Positions 34,207 through 45,103 of a stretch of 64,000 nucleotides of DNA are shown here, in pieces (the stretch's first letter is position 1; every line of letters begins with the position of its first letter). The stretch is from Rotaria socialis (taxonomy: Eukaryota; Rotifera; Eurotatoria; Philodinida; Philodinidae): positions 20,988-84,987 of the forward strand of contig CAJNYU010003513.1 in assembly GCA_905331475.1 (NCBI GenBank). The letters run 5' to 3'. The position numbers and the translations under genes are program-made. A model generated the notes under the pieces. That model saw nothing but the letters and a program-made list of their open reading frames with translations. It was not told the DNA's origin and searched no databases.

Positions 34207-35580
34207 CTATAGGAGCATTGCTAGTAATGTCCATATATCTGCGAGAAGATTTTCCCCGAAGCCTTCATACGCCGGTGTAGTGCTACTGCTGGTGCTGCTG
34301 CTCGTGTTACTATTGATTTTGGTGTAGCCTATGTAGTCTAAAATGGCAGTTTGAAGTTGTTTACGTGTATTCAGTAAGCCAACTGTAGGAAATGGGAAAC
34401 CAGTTAAATTTCGAAAATATGTCTGATAAAATCTATTATTGACTAAGAGTGGATCGTCGTAGGCACTCTTGGACATCGGAAGCAAGTAACGAGGAATGCT
34501 ACCTGGTTTGTCACCACTACCAACTACGACTGCTTGCATTCGAGGTGTGCCCATGAATTCAGTAAATAAACGAGATGCATTCAACACATCATCAGACATG
34601 TTTCTTCGAAAGACAAATGCATCAGTAAAAAACAGAGGTTGATTATGAGCAGTACCTATCGGTAGAGGTATCAATTTTATATTGTCATAATCGTCCAAGT
34701 TGCCATCTTTTAGAATACTAAAGAGTTGTTCCGAAAAGCCAAACATCGCTGCAGTTTTATTTTCTTTGAATAAAACGGTTGGCATATTCGAATCTTTTTT
34801 AAATGTTCCATCGAGACAATGATTTTCTCCTCGCGAACGATTGCATAGTCCAGTTAATTTGAGCATATTTTTGAAAGAGCTTTTCGTGTATCCATGCACA
34901 GCATTTGCAGCTGCTTCAGCTGAAGATTTACTGCTCTCTTGATAGCTATTAATCCACAAAAGCGGTAAATCCCAGCTTGAATCCATGTTTCCTATCAGCC
35001 GATAATCTTCGGAGGGTACGTCACCCAGAGCTGCTATAAGTTGATCAATTGTGCTCGCGGCAGCTATTCGTTCGCCACGAGTAAAGAGAAAATATGTGCA
35101 CATCAGATGTGGAAAACCATATACAGCATTATTGATATGTACTGCCATGTTAGCAGCGATATGCCAATCAGCCTGGCTAGTTGAATTAATAAATTGTGGA
35201 GCTACGAGACCAATATTAACAAGATCACCTAGAATTAAAGTATCGATTTCGACAATATCATATCCAGTTCCATCAGCCATGAGCCATTTAGAAAGTAAAT
35301 CTAGATCGTAGAAACTATCATTAATGCTAAGTGGACGCAGTTGAAGGGCAATATCAGGATACACTTTATTAAACTCATCTGTAATGAATTGAAGTAGACC
35401 TGTATTGTTGTCACCACTTGGGTCAGGCAGAGATGGATATAGAGCTACTTTAAGTGCAATCTTGTTCATTGTGCTTGTGTCTTTACTTGATATCGTATTT
35501 AAGGACGATTCCGACACAAACACATTGATTTGAAACACAAAAAGAATCAGCCATATAGAAATAACTTCTCTGACGTGCAT
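34207..35580 (-). CDS. Thiaminase I-like secreted protein, copy B
   Basis: 457 residues, intronless, same start and length as copy A; by eye 64 residues differ (about 86% identity). The signal peptide is retained, as are LKVALYP with Tyr48, Asp113 in VEID, Cys161 in HLMCTYFLF, Glu284 (GFSEQL, with Tyr283 changed to Phe) and Asp320 in FFTDAF, so the catalytic set expected of thiaminase I is complete. Differences are uneven: roughly a quarter of positions change between residues 161 and 300, but only four (330, 340, 380, 396) between 301 and 411. Both copies having full-length frames after this much change argues that both are under constraint. Upstream ~600 bp, including any promoter, is duplicated too. 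Confidence 0.8.
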   Translation of the reverse strand: MHVREVISIWLILFVFQINVFVSESSLNTISSKDTSTMNKIALKVALYPSLPDPSGDNNTGLLQFITDEFNKVYPDIALQLRPLSINDSFYDLDLLSKWLMADGTGYDIVEIDTLILGDLVNIGLVAPQFINSTSQADWHIAANMAVHINNAVYGFPHLMCTYFLFTRGERIAAASTIDQLIAALGDVPSEDYRLIGNMDSSWDLPLLWINSYQESSKSSAEAAANAVHGYTKSSFKNMLKLTGLCNRSRGENHCLDGTFKKDSNMPTVLFKENKTAAMFGFSEQLFSILKDGNLDDYDNIKLIPLPIGTAHNQPLFFTDAFVFRRNMSDDVLNASRLFTEFMGTPRMQAVVVGSGDKPGSIPRYLLPMSKSAYDDPLLVNNRFYQTYFRNLTGFPFPTVGLLNTRKQLQTAILDYIGYTKINSNTSSSTSSSTTPAYEGFGENLLADIWTLLAMLL

Positions 35581-36209
35581 TATTAAGTATTAGAAGAGAA
35601 AATAAGGTATGAAGAGAACAAAAATTATAAAAGGCTTGTGACTCGTTATCAAAAACAAATACGAGAGCTTACTGTCACATGAGTGAGACTGATACAAAAA
35701 TTAAAAAACACGCCTACAATAATACGATATGTTAAAGTACTTGAAGCAATCTGTGGAAATTACAAAAAGTGTTCTCGTAACTGATTGTATGTGCATGGTT
35801 CTTGTGTTGCCGAGAATTTTAATGATAAATAGACCACACCTGTTCTGGTCTCGATTTATTTTACTGAATTAGTTACACAAGACAATAATACTATTCAACT
35901 TTATCACTTTAACGTAAGAGAGCATTACGAAGGTAATGTAGGATCACGAGTTTAAAACAATAAATTTAATAACAACACGTTGCAATCTGGTAGAAATAAA
36001 AGTTTTATCAAGCACGCTGTTCCTTTTGTTTTCACTTTTTTTTAATCTACTTCTCTATGCTCGAAATCATCAAAAAATCACAATAAACTTTGATAGGAAG
36101 AAAATAAAATATATTTCTAATTTCACACGATTTCCATACGATCAGATTTTCTATAGACAACTATTGTAGTTAAAATTAACGCCGAAACCTTCCATAACAT
36201 TATTCATTA

Positions 36210-37540
36210 CTCTCATCCATTTCTTTCAGTGGAAATGATAATTTTTCCCCCAGGTTATTTTGTATGCAGCATTACTGCTCGACTACTTTTTCTTTGCAAA
36301 AGACTAACAGTCAATATCAATACGAAGTCATTAGAAATTGCCATCTTGAATTTTGTTTGTCTGGCTTACATCCATAGATGAATCAAGTTCTGAATGATGA
36401 CGTCTCTATGATGAAAAAATAAACATCTATATACTTCAAAACAAATGTTTTCTTTTCTACAAAAACTGATATTTTGTAATAAGATAATTTTGTAAAACAT
36501 TTTCCGCTGCATTTTCATCTATCTTTACAGGTTATCGTTAAAAATGGCTAATTGTCTTGAGTAACATTCTCAATTTCTATCAGATCAGTGGAGGAGAAGT
36601 ATCCAATAATTTCTTGCTCAGATTTTTGCAGCTAGGTTACACTAAATTTAAACAGTTCATTTTTCTCAGTTCTCGTCAAGACAACAATTTATATCTGAGC
36701 AAGAAAATTTCCATGTAAACTAAGGATTTACAAGACACCTGCATTCATTGCATTCAATTAGTATATAAAAGCTCCAGTCTCATTTTGAGTAGTTATCAGC
36801 AAGAATTTCTTCTCTTGTTACTTTACATACTGAAAAACAGTGTAATAGCTCATCTCGCTTGATAACTGATAAGATCTGAAAATTCATTGGTGTCTTAATT
36901 TTGATGCTGAACATTTTGGTGATTCTAACGAGTGGCATAGCTTTCTTCATAGAGTGAAAGAAGAACATAATTTGGTTTGGTTTAGCTAATATTTGTAAAT
37001 GAATAAATAATTTTATTTCAAAAATTGAAGTGTAAACTATAGTTTATTGCCTGTTCTATATCACTTTGAGTGCCCTCTCAATCCTTCTTTTTTATTCATA
37101 AACAATGATGATGCCTATTTTGCTTATACTACGAGTCAATGCAAAACGTTATTTAGTCTTATAGAAAAACAAAATCGATCTGCTAAATCATTTTTTTCGT
37201 ATCCCTGACAATCATACCTACTTATGCTTGACTATTATCTTTCGAACTAATCATAGCAAAGGTATTTTAACTAGTTTGACATGGTGATTTTCATACTTAC
37301 TAACGTGACTTTCAATAGGTATTGAGAAATCATTGAAAATAAATCTTTCGCAAGCCCTTTTTCGAATTAAATATATGACAATCAACGAAGCCCAATGATG
37401 TTTTTTTTCGCTGTATTATTTATTTCAAACAAGCAATCAAACAAAAAGAAATCACTGACAGAAAAAAGAAAGAGATAAACAAAATCAAACTAACACATAA
37501 AGATAAAAAATAGAAATATATACACAAAAAAAGAGAAGGC
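36210..37540. other. Intergenic, no gene seen
   Basis: AT-rich spacer between duplication copy B and the 3' end of the T-box gene. Only short, featureless open frames. Confidence 0.45.
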
Positions 37541-38973
37541 TTATTTCGTATGTGTTATTGATGGATAATGATAATAATTTTGTAAATGTTGCTGATTATG
37601 AAATAAATATCGTTGCAATGGATTTTGATGTAGCAATTGTGGTTTTTGATGATTATGAAATTGTGCCATATAAAATAAATAAAGATAATTTGGATCGATG
37701 GTAGGCGTGGGAATTGGTATTGTTTCACTAATTGCAGGTTTTTCAGGTACTCGTTCAATTAAAGATTCAATATTTCGTAAATCATTTTTTACAATTGGAC
37801 GAGTATGATTTGCTAAACAAACTCGTTTATTTGTCTCGTCATCTGCTGTCGATGGTGAACGAGATCTTTTCATTGATGGATGATCATGAGCATTTATCGG
37901 CGATATAATAGGAATCGAACGATGGTGATTTGTGGTTGGTGAACATGTACTAGTCGATGTTGTCGATGATAGACTTGGTGTCCGTTTTATATGAATAGAA
38001 TCATTCTCATAATGATTATGCGATTCAATATCGACATAATCATCATTTTTATCCGAGGAATTTTCAATGGGATGATATGTTGGTATGAGAGGAATTTGAG
38101 GTTTTTCAAATAAAATTCTTGATGTTGATGTTGTATTCGAGGATAGATCGAAATTGAGTCGTCTAAATTTAATAACTCTATTAGTTGACAATATTCAAGT
38201 ATAATTATAGTATAAATGCTTTAAGATCAAACATTAAGATAAATAAAGAAGCAAACAACAAAAACGCAAAATTATTCATTTCATCTTAATGTACATATTC
38301 GTAACCAACGGAGATATCAGTTAGTAATAAGCATGAAAATCTCGTTTAGAACATCCAGTGAGTTTTCAATCTAACATGTCTATTCAAATAAAATTTTCTT
38401 TTGTGTTCATGAAAGCCATCTGGTCTTACGATAAGAGAGAAAAGAAGAAGAAGAAAGTTTTGTATGTCTTATATTGCTCTCTATCCATTTGCATCCATTA
38501 TCACACATTGAAAATAAGTGATCACAGTCAGGTTTTTGTCACTAGATAAATGTATTTATATATATACAGTAAAATGGACGACAGATCAATCAGAAAGAGA
38601 GAGAGTGAGATCGCAAATTGAACGTGACACATCAGACATTCGCACGCACACGTTCAAATCACAACAAAATACATATATACACTTTTCTCTTTTTTGTATC
38701 AAATGATGATAAACGACAAATGAAGGAAGCTACTTTATTTATCCAGATATGTGTGTCTGTGTGTGTGTATACGATAAAGTAATGTAAGTGAGTGCCCCGA
38801 GAAAAGAAAAAGTGATAGATCATCAAAAGAAGTATGATGAACACCCCACTTGAATCTTTCGGTTTTTTTTCGTATTTTTATTTCAAAAGATAATATAAAT
38901 GAATAGAGACTACCGATATTCGTTTTTTTTTTCTTCTTCTCTATTTGTGTTCATCGATATCTATTTGCATACG

Positions 38974-39005
<32 letters not shown>

Positions 39006-40690
39006 CATACACAATATTACATCAGCGCATCTGTGATGTATCGCTTTTACACGGATACTAATCGAAGTTGATCTATTTTAACCAAGCATACTTTCGTATG
39101 TGCATTATTCAATGAAAAAAAAACGATACATGCAAAAAAATATATATATATGATATACCTTTTATCTCGTTTGCTTGCCGCTCCATTGTCTCGAAAACCT
39201 TTAGCAAAAGGGTTATTGTCTATTTTCAATTGGGTGATCTATGAAGCATATCATTACATTAATAAAAGAAAAAGAAAAAACGCAAGACAAAGCTTGGATT
39301 ACTTTTTCATTCTGATAAGCTGTAACAGCAATAAATTGTGTTTCTTTAAATATGAACGTTTTTATTGGTGACCAAGGAATTTTAATTAGATCATTCGTTT
39401 TAACAATATGCAATCTTGGCTGATATTTATGCATTGAGTTGAGTATTGTCTAAAGGGAGAGAAGAGAAAATAAAATCGAATCATTTCTCTTATTCTTTAT
39501 TGTCTGCCACTGTGGTCATAAAATCAGAATCTTGACTTGCACCTGAATGGGTGTTGTTAATAGAGTGTTATTCGTTGGTAAAAACGAAAAAAAAAAGAAA
39601 GAAATCTGCTTTTATCAACACGTTTTATGACAAGCAAACAAATCAACTTCTCAAATTGATGTTAAATAGGCTTTTTTTTCTTATTAGAAGAGTTGCCTTT
39701 TTTTTCATTTTGTCGTTTTCTATGGCTCATTAGATTCGTAAAGAGAATCTTTAAGGTGAAATATAGTAACGATCGATTGTCAAGATAGAAAAGCATACGG
39801 CGACGATATCAAATAAACTGATCGAAACAAAACATTAACTTGTTTATAACTCTAGAGTAAATGATAATGGATGTAGGGAAAAAATAGAGTAGAATGATTA
39901 ATGAACATTTTGTGTGTTTCTTATCTACTTACATAAGAATTTTTGTCGGAGATATTGTTTGTTAATTTAAGTTTATGAAATGAAACAGATTTCGACATCC
40001 ATTGTTCACCTGAAATGTTTCAAGAAAAAAAAGTTATAGAAAAAAAGAAAATGCGGAATTAACTAACCTGTTGCTGGTGAATCTGGATGAACATAAAGTC
40101 GTTTAGACATTTCAGGATCGGCATTACCGGCAATCATCCATTTTGAATTATGAAATTTATACCTATGAGAATCGGCCGTTTGAATGTCCATTAAAAAGAC
40201 ATATTTGGCTTGAGGATTCAAGCCAGTTACTTTCACTTTAAATGCAGGAAATATTCGTCTAATAAAAATAAATAGATTTCGAATGGATTAGCATTTTTTT
40301 TTTCTATATGGGTATCTTACCGGCCACTTTTTGTAATAACCTAAAGCAAAAGAATTTATGTTTTTCAAATGAAATAAAATCTTATGATTTTACCATTTCA
40401 GTTCCATGTGAATGAAATGCATCCCATAATTGTTTGTTTTCTAATTCAACTTTAAGATCGGAATCATCGTCATCGTTATTATCGCCTTTTTGCTGTTGCG
40501 ACTGTGATGATGGTGGTGTATACCGTTGTTGTTGTTGCTGCTGCTGTGAATGATTGTTGTCGATTGGATAGGGTGACTGATTAAGAAATGGATTAATAAA
40601 CGGTCGAGTCGTTGCTGTTGAAAATATTGAATTGATATTAGCACCAAGTGGCGCTGATAAATTAACAAGAGGTCGAAAACCCATACGCAT
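37541..40690 (-). CDS. T-box transcription factor, TBX2/3-like
   Basis: Nuclear DNA-binding regulator. Exon 1 (40690-40394) has a short N-terminus with Gln and Asp runs, then the T-box start [19 protein letters not shown]. Small exons follow in phase: [28 protein letters not shown] through [51 protein letters not shown] through [30 protein letters not shown]. The last exon (about 38184-37541) joins as KRVIKF and encodes a Ser/Thr-, His- and Gln-rich tail ending YPSITHTK. The wording of the DNA-contact region ([15 protein letters not shown]) and [15 protein letters not shown] favour the TBX2/3 branch, which mostly represses transcription. A ~970-bp intron, long for this window, precedes the last exon and holds simple repeats (AT)n near 38976. 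The N-terminus is shorter than in vertebrate TBX2/3. Confidence 0.93.
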
Positions 40691-42709
40691 GTGTATGTAT
40701 AAATCTGTCGAAATATTCGCTTTGTCAAGTGTACAAGAGCTTCACGCTTCACCTCGGTTGTTTGTCGCGCTTTTTTCCTCCCTTTTTCTCTCTCTCTCTC
40801 TCTCTCTCTCTATCAAAACGTGTAGTGTATGAATTCGTTTTATGTTATCGAAATATACCGTTGAGAGCCAATAAGAATGAAGTTGACTGTAACGAAACCA
40901 ATTGGACGAATAAAAACGCCGAATGAGAAAAAGAAAGAAAAAAAGAAATAATGACTGGTAGGCGATATTACATACAGGTGAAAGTAAGGGGGAGACAGAG
41001 AGAAAGACATACACAAAAAAAAAATATGCAATCAATTATTGTATGCATAGCATCCTCAAAAAGTGTGAGCAAATACTGATTTGTCTTCTTGATCATTATT
41101 CCGTTAGTAGGAAAAAGTAACTTGGTGTTATTCGCCTCGATTCCTTCATTTCTGTATTTGTTGTGCCATTGACACATAAATAGACTATTCTCATTTTCTT
41201 GTCATTACTCATAAAGATAACAATCTTTTCTTGCTTAAGCTTTTCGACTTTTCTCTTTTTTTTTACATCATTGACGCTTGATTAAACTCGAGGATAACGA
41301 CAAGAAATAAAGAGTCAACAAGGAACACATTTTTATTGCACGAAATGATATCAACTGTGAAATCCGTATTTATATTTCTAATTGTTTTTTGCCACTAAAA
41401 GTTTCAACCGATAAATGTATATTCAAGTGTGTAGACATTGCACTAAATGACGCTTTTGTGATAAGATGTGAACAAATTGAGAATTTTTGTTTGTTAGTGG
41501 TCAAGAGCAGCGATTAGAATTGATGACTGATTACCTTTCCTTTTTTTTTCGTTTTTATTCTTCTTCTGTTCTCGATAGAGAAATAGGAGATCAAAGAAAG
41601 TTCACGTGCCATCTTAAAATATATTTTCGATCAAAGAACGTGTCTCGTAAGTCATTTTTGTGATTTTTGTTTTATTTTATTTAATACGATACCGTAGAAA
41701 GTGTATAAGATGGGAACGGATCATTACTTGTTAGAAATAGTAAAAAAGAAAATGAAGCACTGCATCAAACAAATATACACAGCCGCCGGATGAAGTTGCC
41801 TGTAAATACACATATACAATAAGACCAAACAAGGTTTTTCTTTTTTCGTGCTCGATTGATTTGTCACAGTGCCTTTGAGGTGTCTTATTATAATCACAAA
41901 TCGAATGTGTAGCCTTTTTTTTTGCTGTTACAACCAATCATCGTTCTCGGCGAGAAATTTTATTTTGGCAAGTGTAAAGAAATTTAATGTAATGATAATT
42001 GACTGAGTAGTTTAGTCTCAAGTGTTTGAAACAAATTTAAGATTATTGGTACCTTGTGATAATTTTAATGATCCATACTGAAGTGATTTTATTCTCTTTG
42101 TCTTGCATTGATTCAGTAAATATTACATGGTGTATCGTTCGAGTTGATTATCAAATATATTTTGTTTTATTATTTGATATAAATGGACTAGTATCGAAGC
42201 ATTTTTGTATATGCATATAGCTACATGTTTTATTGTTCATAAAGAGATAAGTGAATAATGATTAGCTATAGATATTCTTTATGTTCTTATCTAAGTGAAG
42301 AATCGAACTCAATTATTTTGAGCTGAAATACGAAAGTTATGATTGCATAATTGTACAAACGAAAAAATCTATCTGATCTAAAAGCTAATTTATCGAAAAA
42401 CGAATGAATATTGCCGATATACACAGAAGCGATATATAGGGAACAATATCACGTATATTGACAAGTGAAATAAAATACAAGAAGAATCGTACGAGAAATT
42501 CATCTGAGATTTATAATGTTTGATGAAGGATGTTTGGCTTTTTTACGAACATGATGTTCGATGAAATTCAAATTCAAGCCGAGGAAAATTTCTATTACGG
42601 AATTCAACGATAAAATCTGTAATTTGATGATATTATTTATTATATATTTAGAAAAAAAAAGAAGACGAGAAAATAATCAAATGGATAAAATAAAGTTTCT
42701 TTTATTTAT
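40691..42709. other. Upstream region of the T-box gene, long spacer
   Basis: A (CT)n run lies at 40787-40811 just upstream of the T-box start. The rest is AT-rich without a supported gene. At 2 kb it is one of the longer spacers in the gene-dense part, which would suit cis-regulation of a developmental regulator, but no individual site can be named. Confidence 0.5.
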
Positions 42710-44873
42710 TTAAGGCATCCATTTAATAACTTTCGAAGCAATTTGTGCATGTTTTGCTAAGTTAGGTAATCGATGATCAATGTATCGGTCAATCTAAAAA
42801 GAGAAAATAGAAAATAATTTTGAATATGAAAGTCAATTCATATACTTGATCAACAGATTCAAGCAGTTTTTTTCTTCCTTCCGGTGCTTCAGCTATGCAT
42901 GCAATAACCTATAATAGAAATAAAAGTTTTTGTTAATTTATATCCAAAAAAGAAATTTACTTTAAGTGCGTTAACAACTAATTCAGTTGATTCTTTTTTA
43001 AGCATAGCTAACAGTTTTGGTATAGCACCGGCTTTAATTGTACAGTATTTTCCTGGCGTAATAATACAAATGCTAGAAAAAAGGGACAAACAAAAATTGA
43101 ATTTAAAAAAAAGGAAGCTAAAATTGGATTCTATCAACATACATTGAAAGAGCAAGTGCCGATTTACTCTTCAGTGCATCATCATTTGAATCAAGTAAAG
43201 CAACTAACTCATCAACTGTACCGATTTCGACAGCACGTTCTTTACCTTTGAGTGAAACACTGAAAAACGAAGTATCAATGGAATTTAAGTTAAGTTAAAC
43301 TTTGAAATGAATTCAAACCTTAAATGAAATATTGTTAATGCTGCAAGTGTTTTTATTTTATCAGATGGATGTTTAAGTAATGATGTTAAAGTTGACATAG
43401 CGTCAGCGGCAAGTGCTTGTTCAACATCAACCATTAAACAAAAATGAATAGTATTTAAAATCAATTCCTATTTAAAAGAAATTATTATCTGTTAGTTGAG
43501 GCAAGGTGGTAAGAAAAAGTTTAGAAACGAAATATTTTCGACGTTTCTTATTTAAAAATAGTTGCTTAGTCAAGTATGAACAAGTTTGAATAATCGATCT
43601 TGAAGAAGTGAAGACTTGTAAGAATGAAATCGAAAATGTTTTTCAAATAGACGAAGTATTGGACTCGAGTTCTGTAAGGTCAACAAATGACATTCCCTAT
43701 GCCATAGGCAAAAAGAATTTCTTTTTCTATTGATTTTTATAAAAGTTTACATGATTTCACTATTCTTTGCTGTAGGGTCTTGTTTACAATGAGTACAGTT
43801 CGATGGGTAAACAATGCTGAGAGCTGCAAAAGATCGGACTTCATTCCATAATGCTTTTTCTTACTTGTTCAAGTAAATCTTTAGGCTGAAACTCTGATAG
43901 CAAACCATTTTGATTCTGACTGATTATGGCAAAAGTCGAAAATACTGTATGTCTTAAGTTTTTAGTGTGCATTTTACTTTTATTTCGTCGAGTTCGCTAA
44001 TTAATTTCTTCAGAAGTGTATCGACAAGATGAATTTCAATGAGATTTTGTGCACCTAGAAAAATAAACGCTTATTAATATTAATATAATATCAAATAATA
44101 TATATACCAGGTGGTGCTTCACTATACATGGATACAGCTTTATGAGCATTTCGTCTAACTGATGGCTCTTTATCGTCGAATAAACTAGCTAAACGCGGAA
44201 TAACATTACAAGCGAGCATTGCTTGGCGACCAATAGAATGACCTTTGATTTGAAATTTACTATAGAAAATGTTTCTTATTCTGTGAAAATATTATTTACC
44301 TGCGATAACATAATAGCATTCAGCAGATTTTAAACGACAAAATTGATCAGTATCTTTGAGTAAATCAAGTAGAGTAGCTGGGATATCTTGAAATAAATGA
44401 AAAAGGATAATGATTTCAGTTGAGAAATTTTAAATAAATAACCTTCATTAAGACATGGTAGTATATGTTCGGGATCATGAAGATAATCACATAATGATCG
44501 TACTGCACGTTGACGCAGTAAAAGATTGTCACTTTGTAGTTCTCGATTCTGAAAAGAATAGAAAATATTTTCTATAAATGAATTTCAATTTCAAGAAGAT
44601 ATAAATAGTCATTGCATCTATACCGATTATCGAAATGGTTTTTAAAAATCGCTTGTATTTTAAGATTCTAACAAAGGACTATGCTGTCTACTTGCAGTAT
44701 TAGTAATTTCTCGAAGATCTAAATTGTTAATTAACTTCCTAACAACAGTGTTTTCACATCCTAAAATGTATTTAACTCACCAAACGAGGAACTGCTCGAT
44801 TGAGAAATGCAAGTGGTGTTCGTGTTGGATCGACAAGTTGTGGATAATGTGTTGGAATTGTGCTTGAAGCCAT
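42710..44873 (-). CDS. RSPH14: Radial spoke head protein 14-like (armadillo repeats)
   Basis: Axonemal armadillo-repeat protein (RSPH14, also called RTDR1) of motile cilia. ATG 44873-44871; TAA 42712-42710. The N-terminus HYPQLVDPTRTPLAFLNRAV matches the family start (DPTKA...A). Exons then give NRELQSDNLLLRQRAVRSL, CDYLHDPEH, LLKDTDQFCRLKSAECYYV, LFDDKEPSVRRNAHKAV and, after a ~500-bp intron (about 43975-43468), LILNTIHF, MSTLTSLLKHPSDKIKTLA, ALLDSNDDALKSKSALAL, AIPKLLAMLKKESTELVVNA and the C-terminal WMP. Each block is an armadillo helix pair. Introns are otherwise 50-70 bp. It starts 230 bp from DDB1, head to head. Confidence 0.85.
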
Positions 44874-45103
44874 TTTGTTTGATTCTAACGAAAAAATAAA
44901 ATTGTGTTATATTCCATTATAAACGTTTAATCTTAGACACGTTTCTAAGCAACATTGACAGCAGTGCCATCTAATCAACATTCTTCATTGGTTTACGTCA
45001 ATGAACCAATCAGAGAAAATATCGTCCATCTGTACAAAATGATAGATATAACTCGTTTTCTAACAACTGGAACGATAATCAAGCCTTTTCTACGTATTGT
45101 AAG
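44874..45103. promoter_or_regulatory. 230-bp bidirectional promoter region (RSPH14 / DDB1)
   Basis: Only 230 bp separate the divergent start codons of RSPH14 (44873) and DDB1 (45104). Both core promoters and 5' UTRs must fit here. No TATA box or named site is convincing. Confidence 0.6.

Larger units (their letters stand above)
33615..36209. repeat. Segmental duplication, copy B (2.6 kb)
   Basis: Second copy of 16217-18794, same orientation, about 17.4 kb to the right. The left edge directly follows a CCCACACCCTGTG tract. It carries the same two open frames, both intact. Confidence 0.92.
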
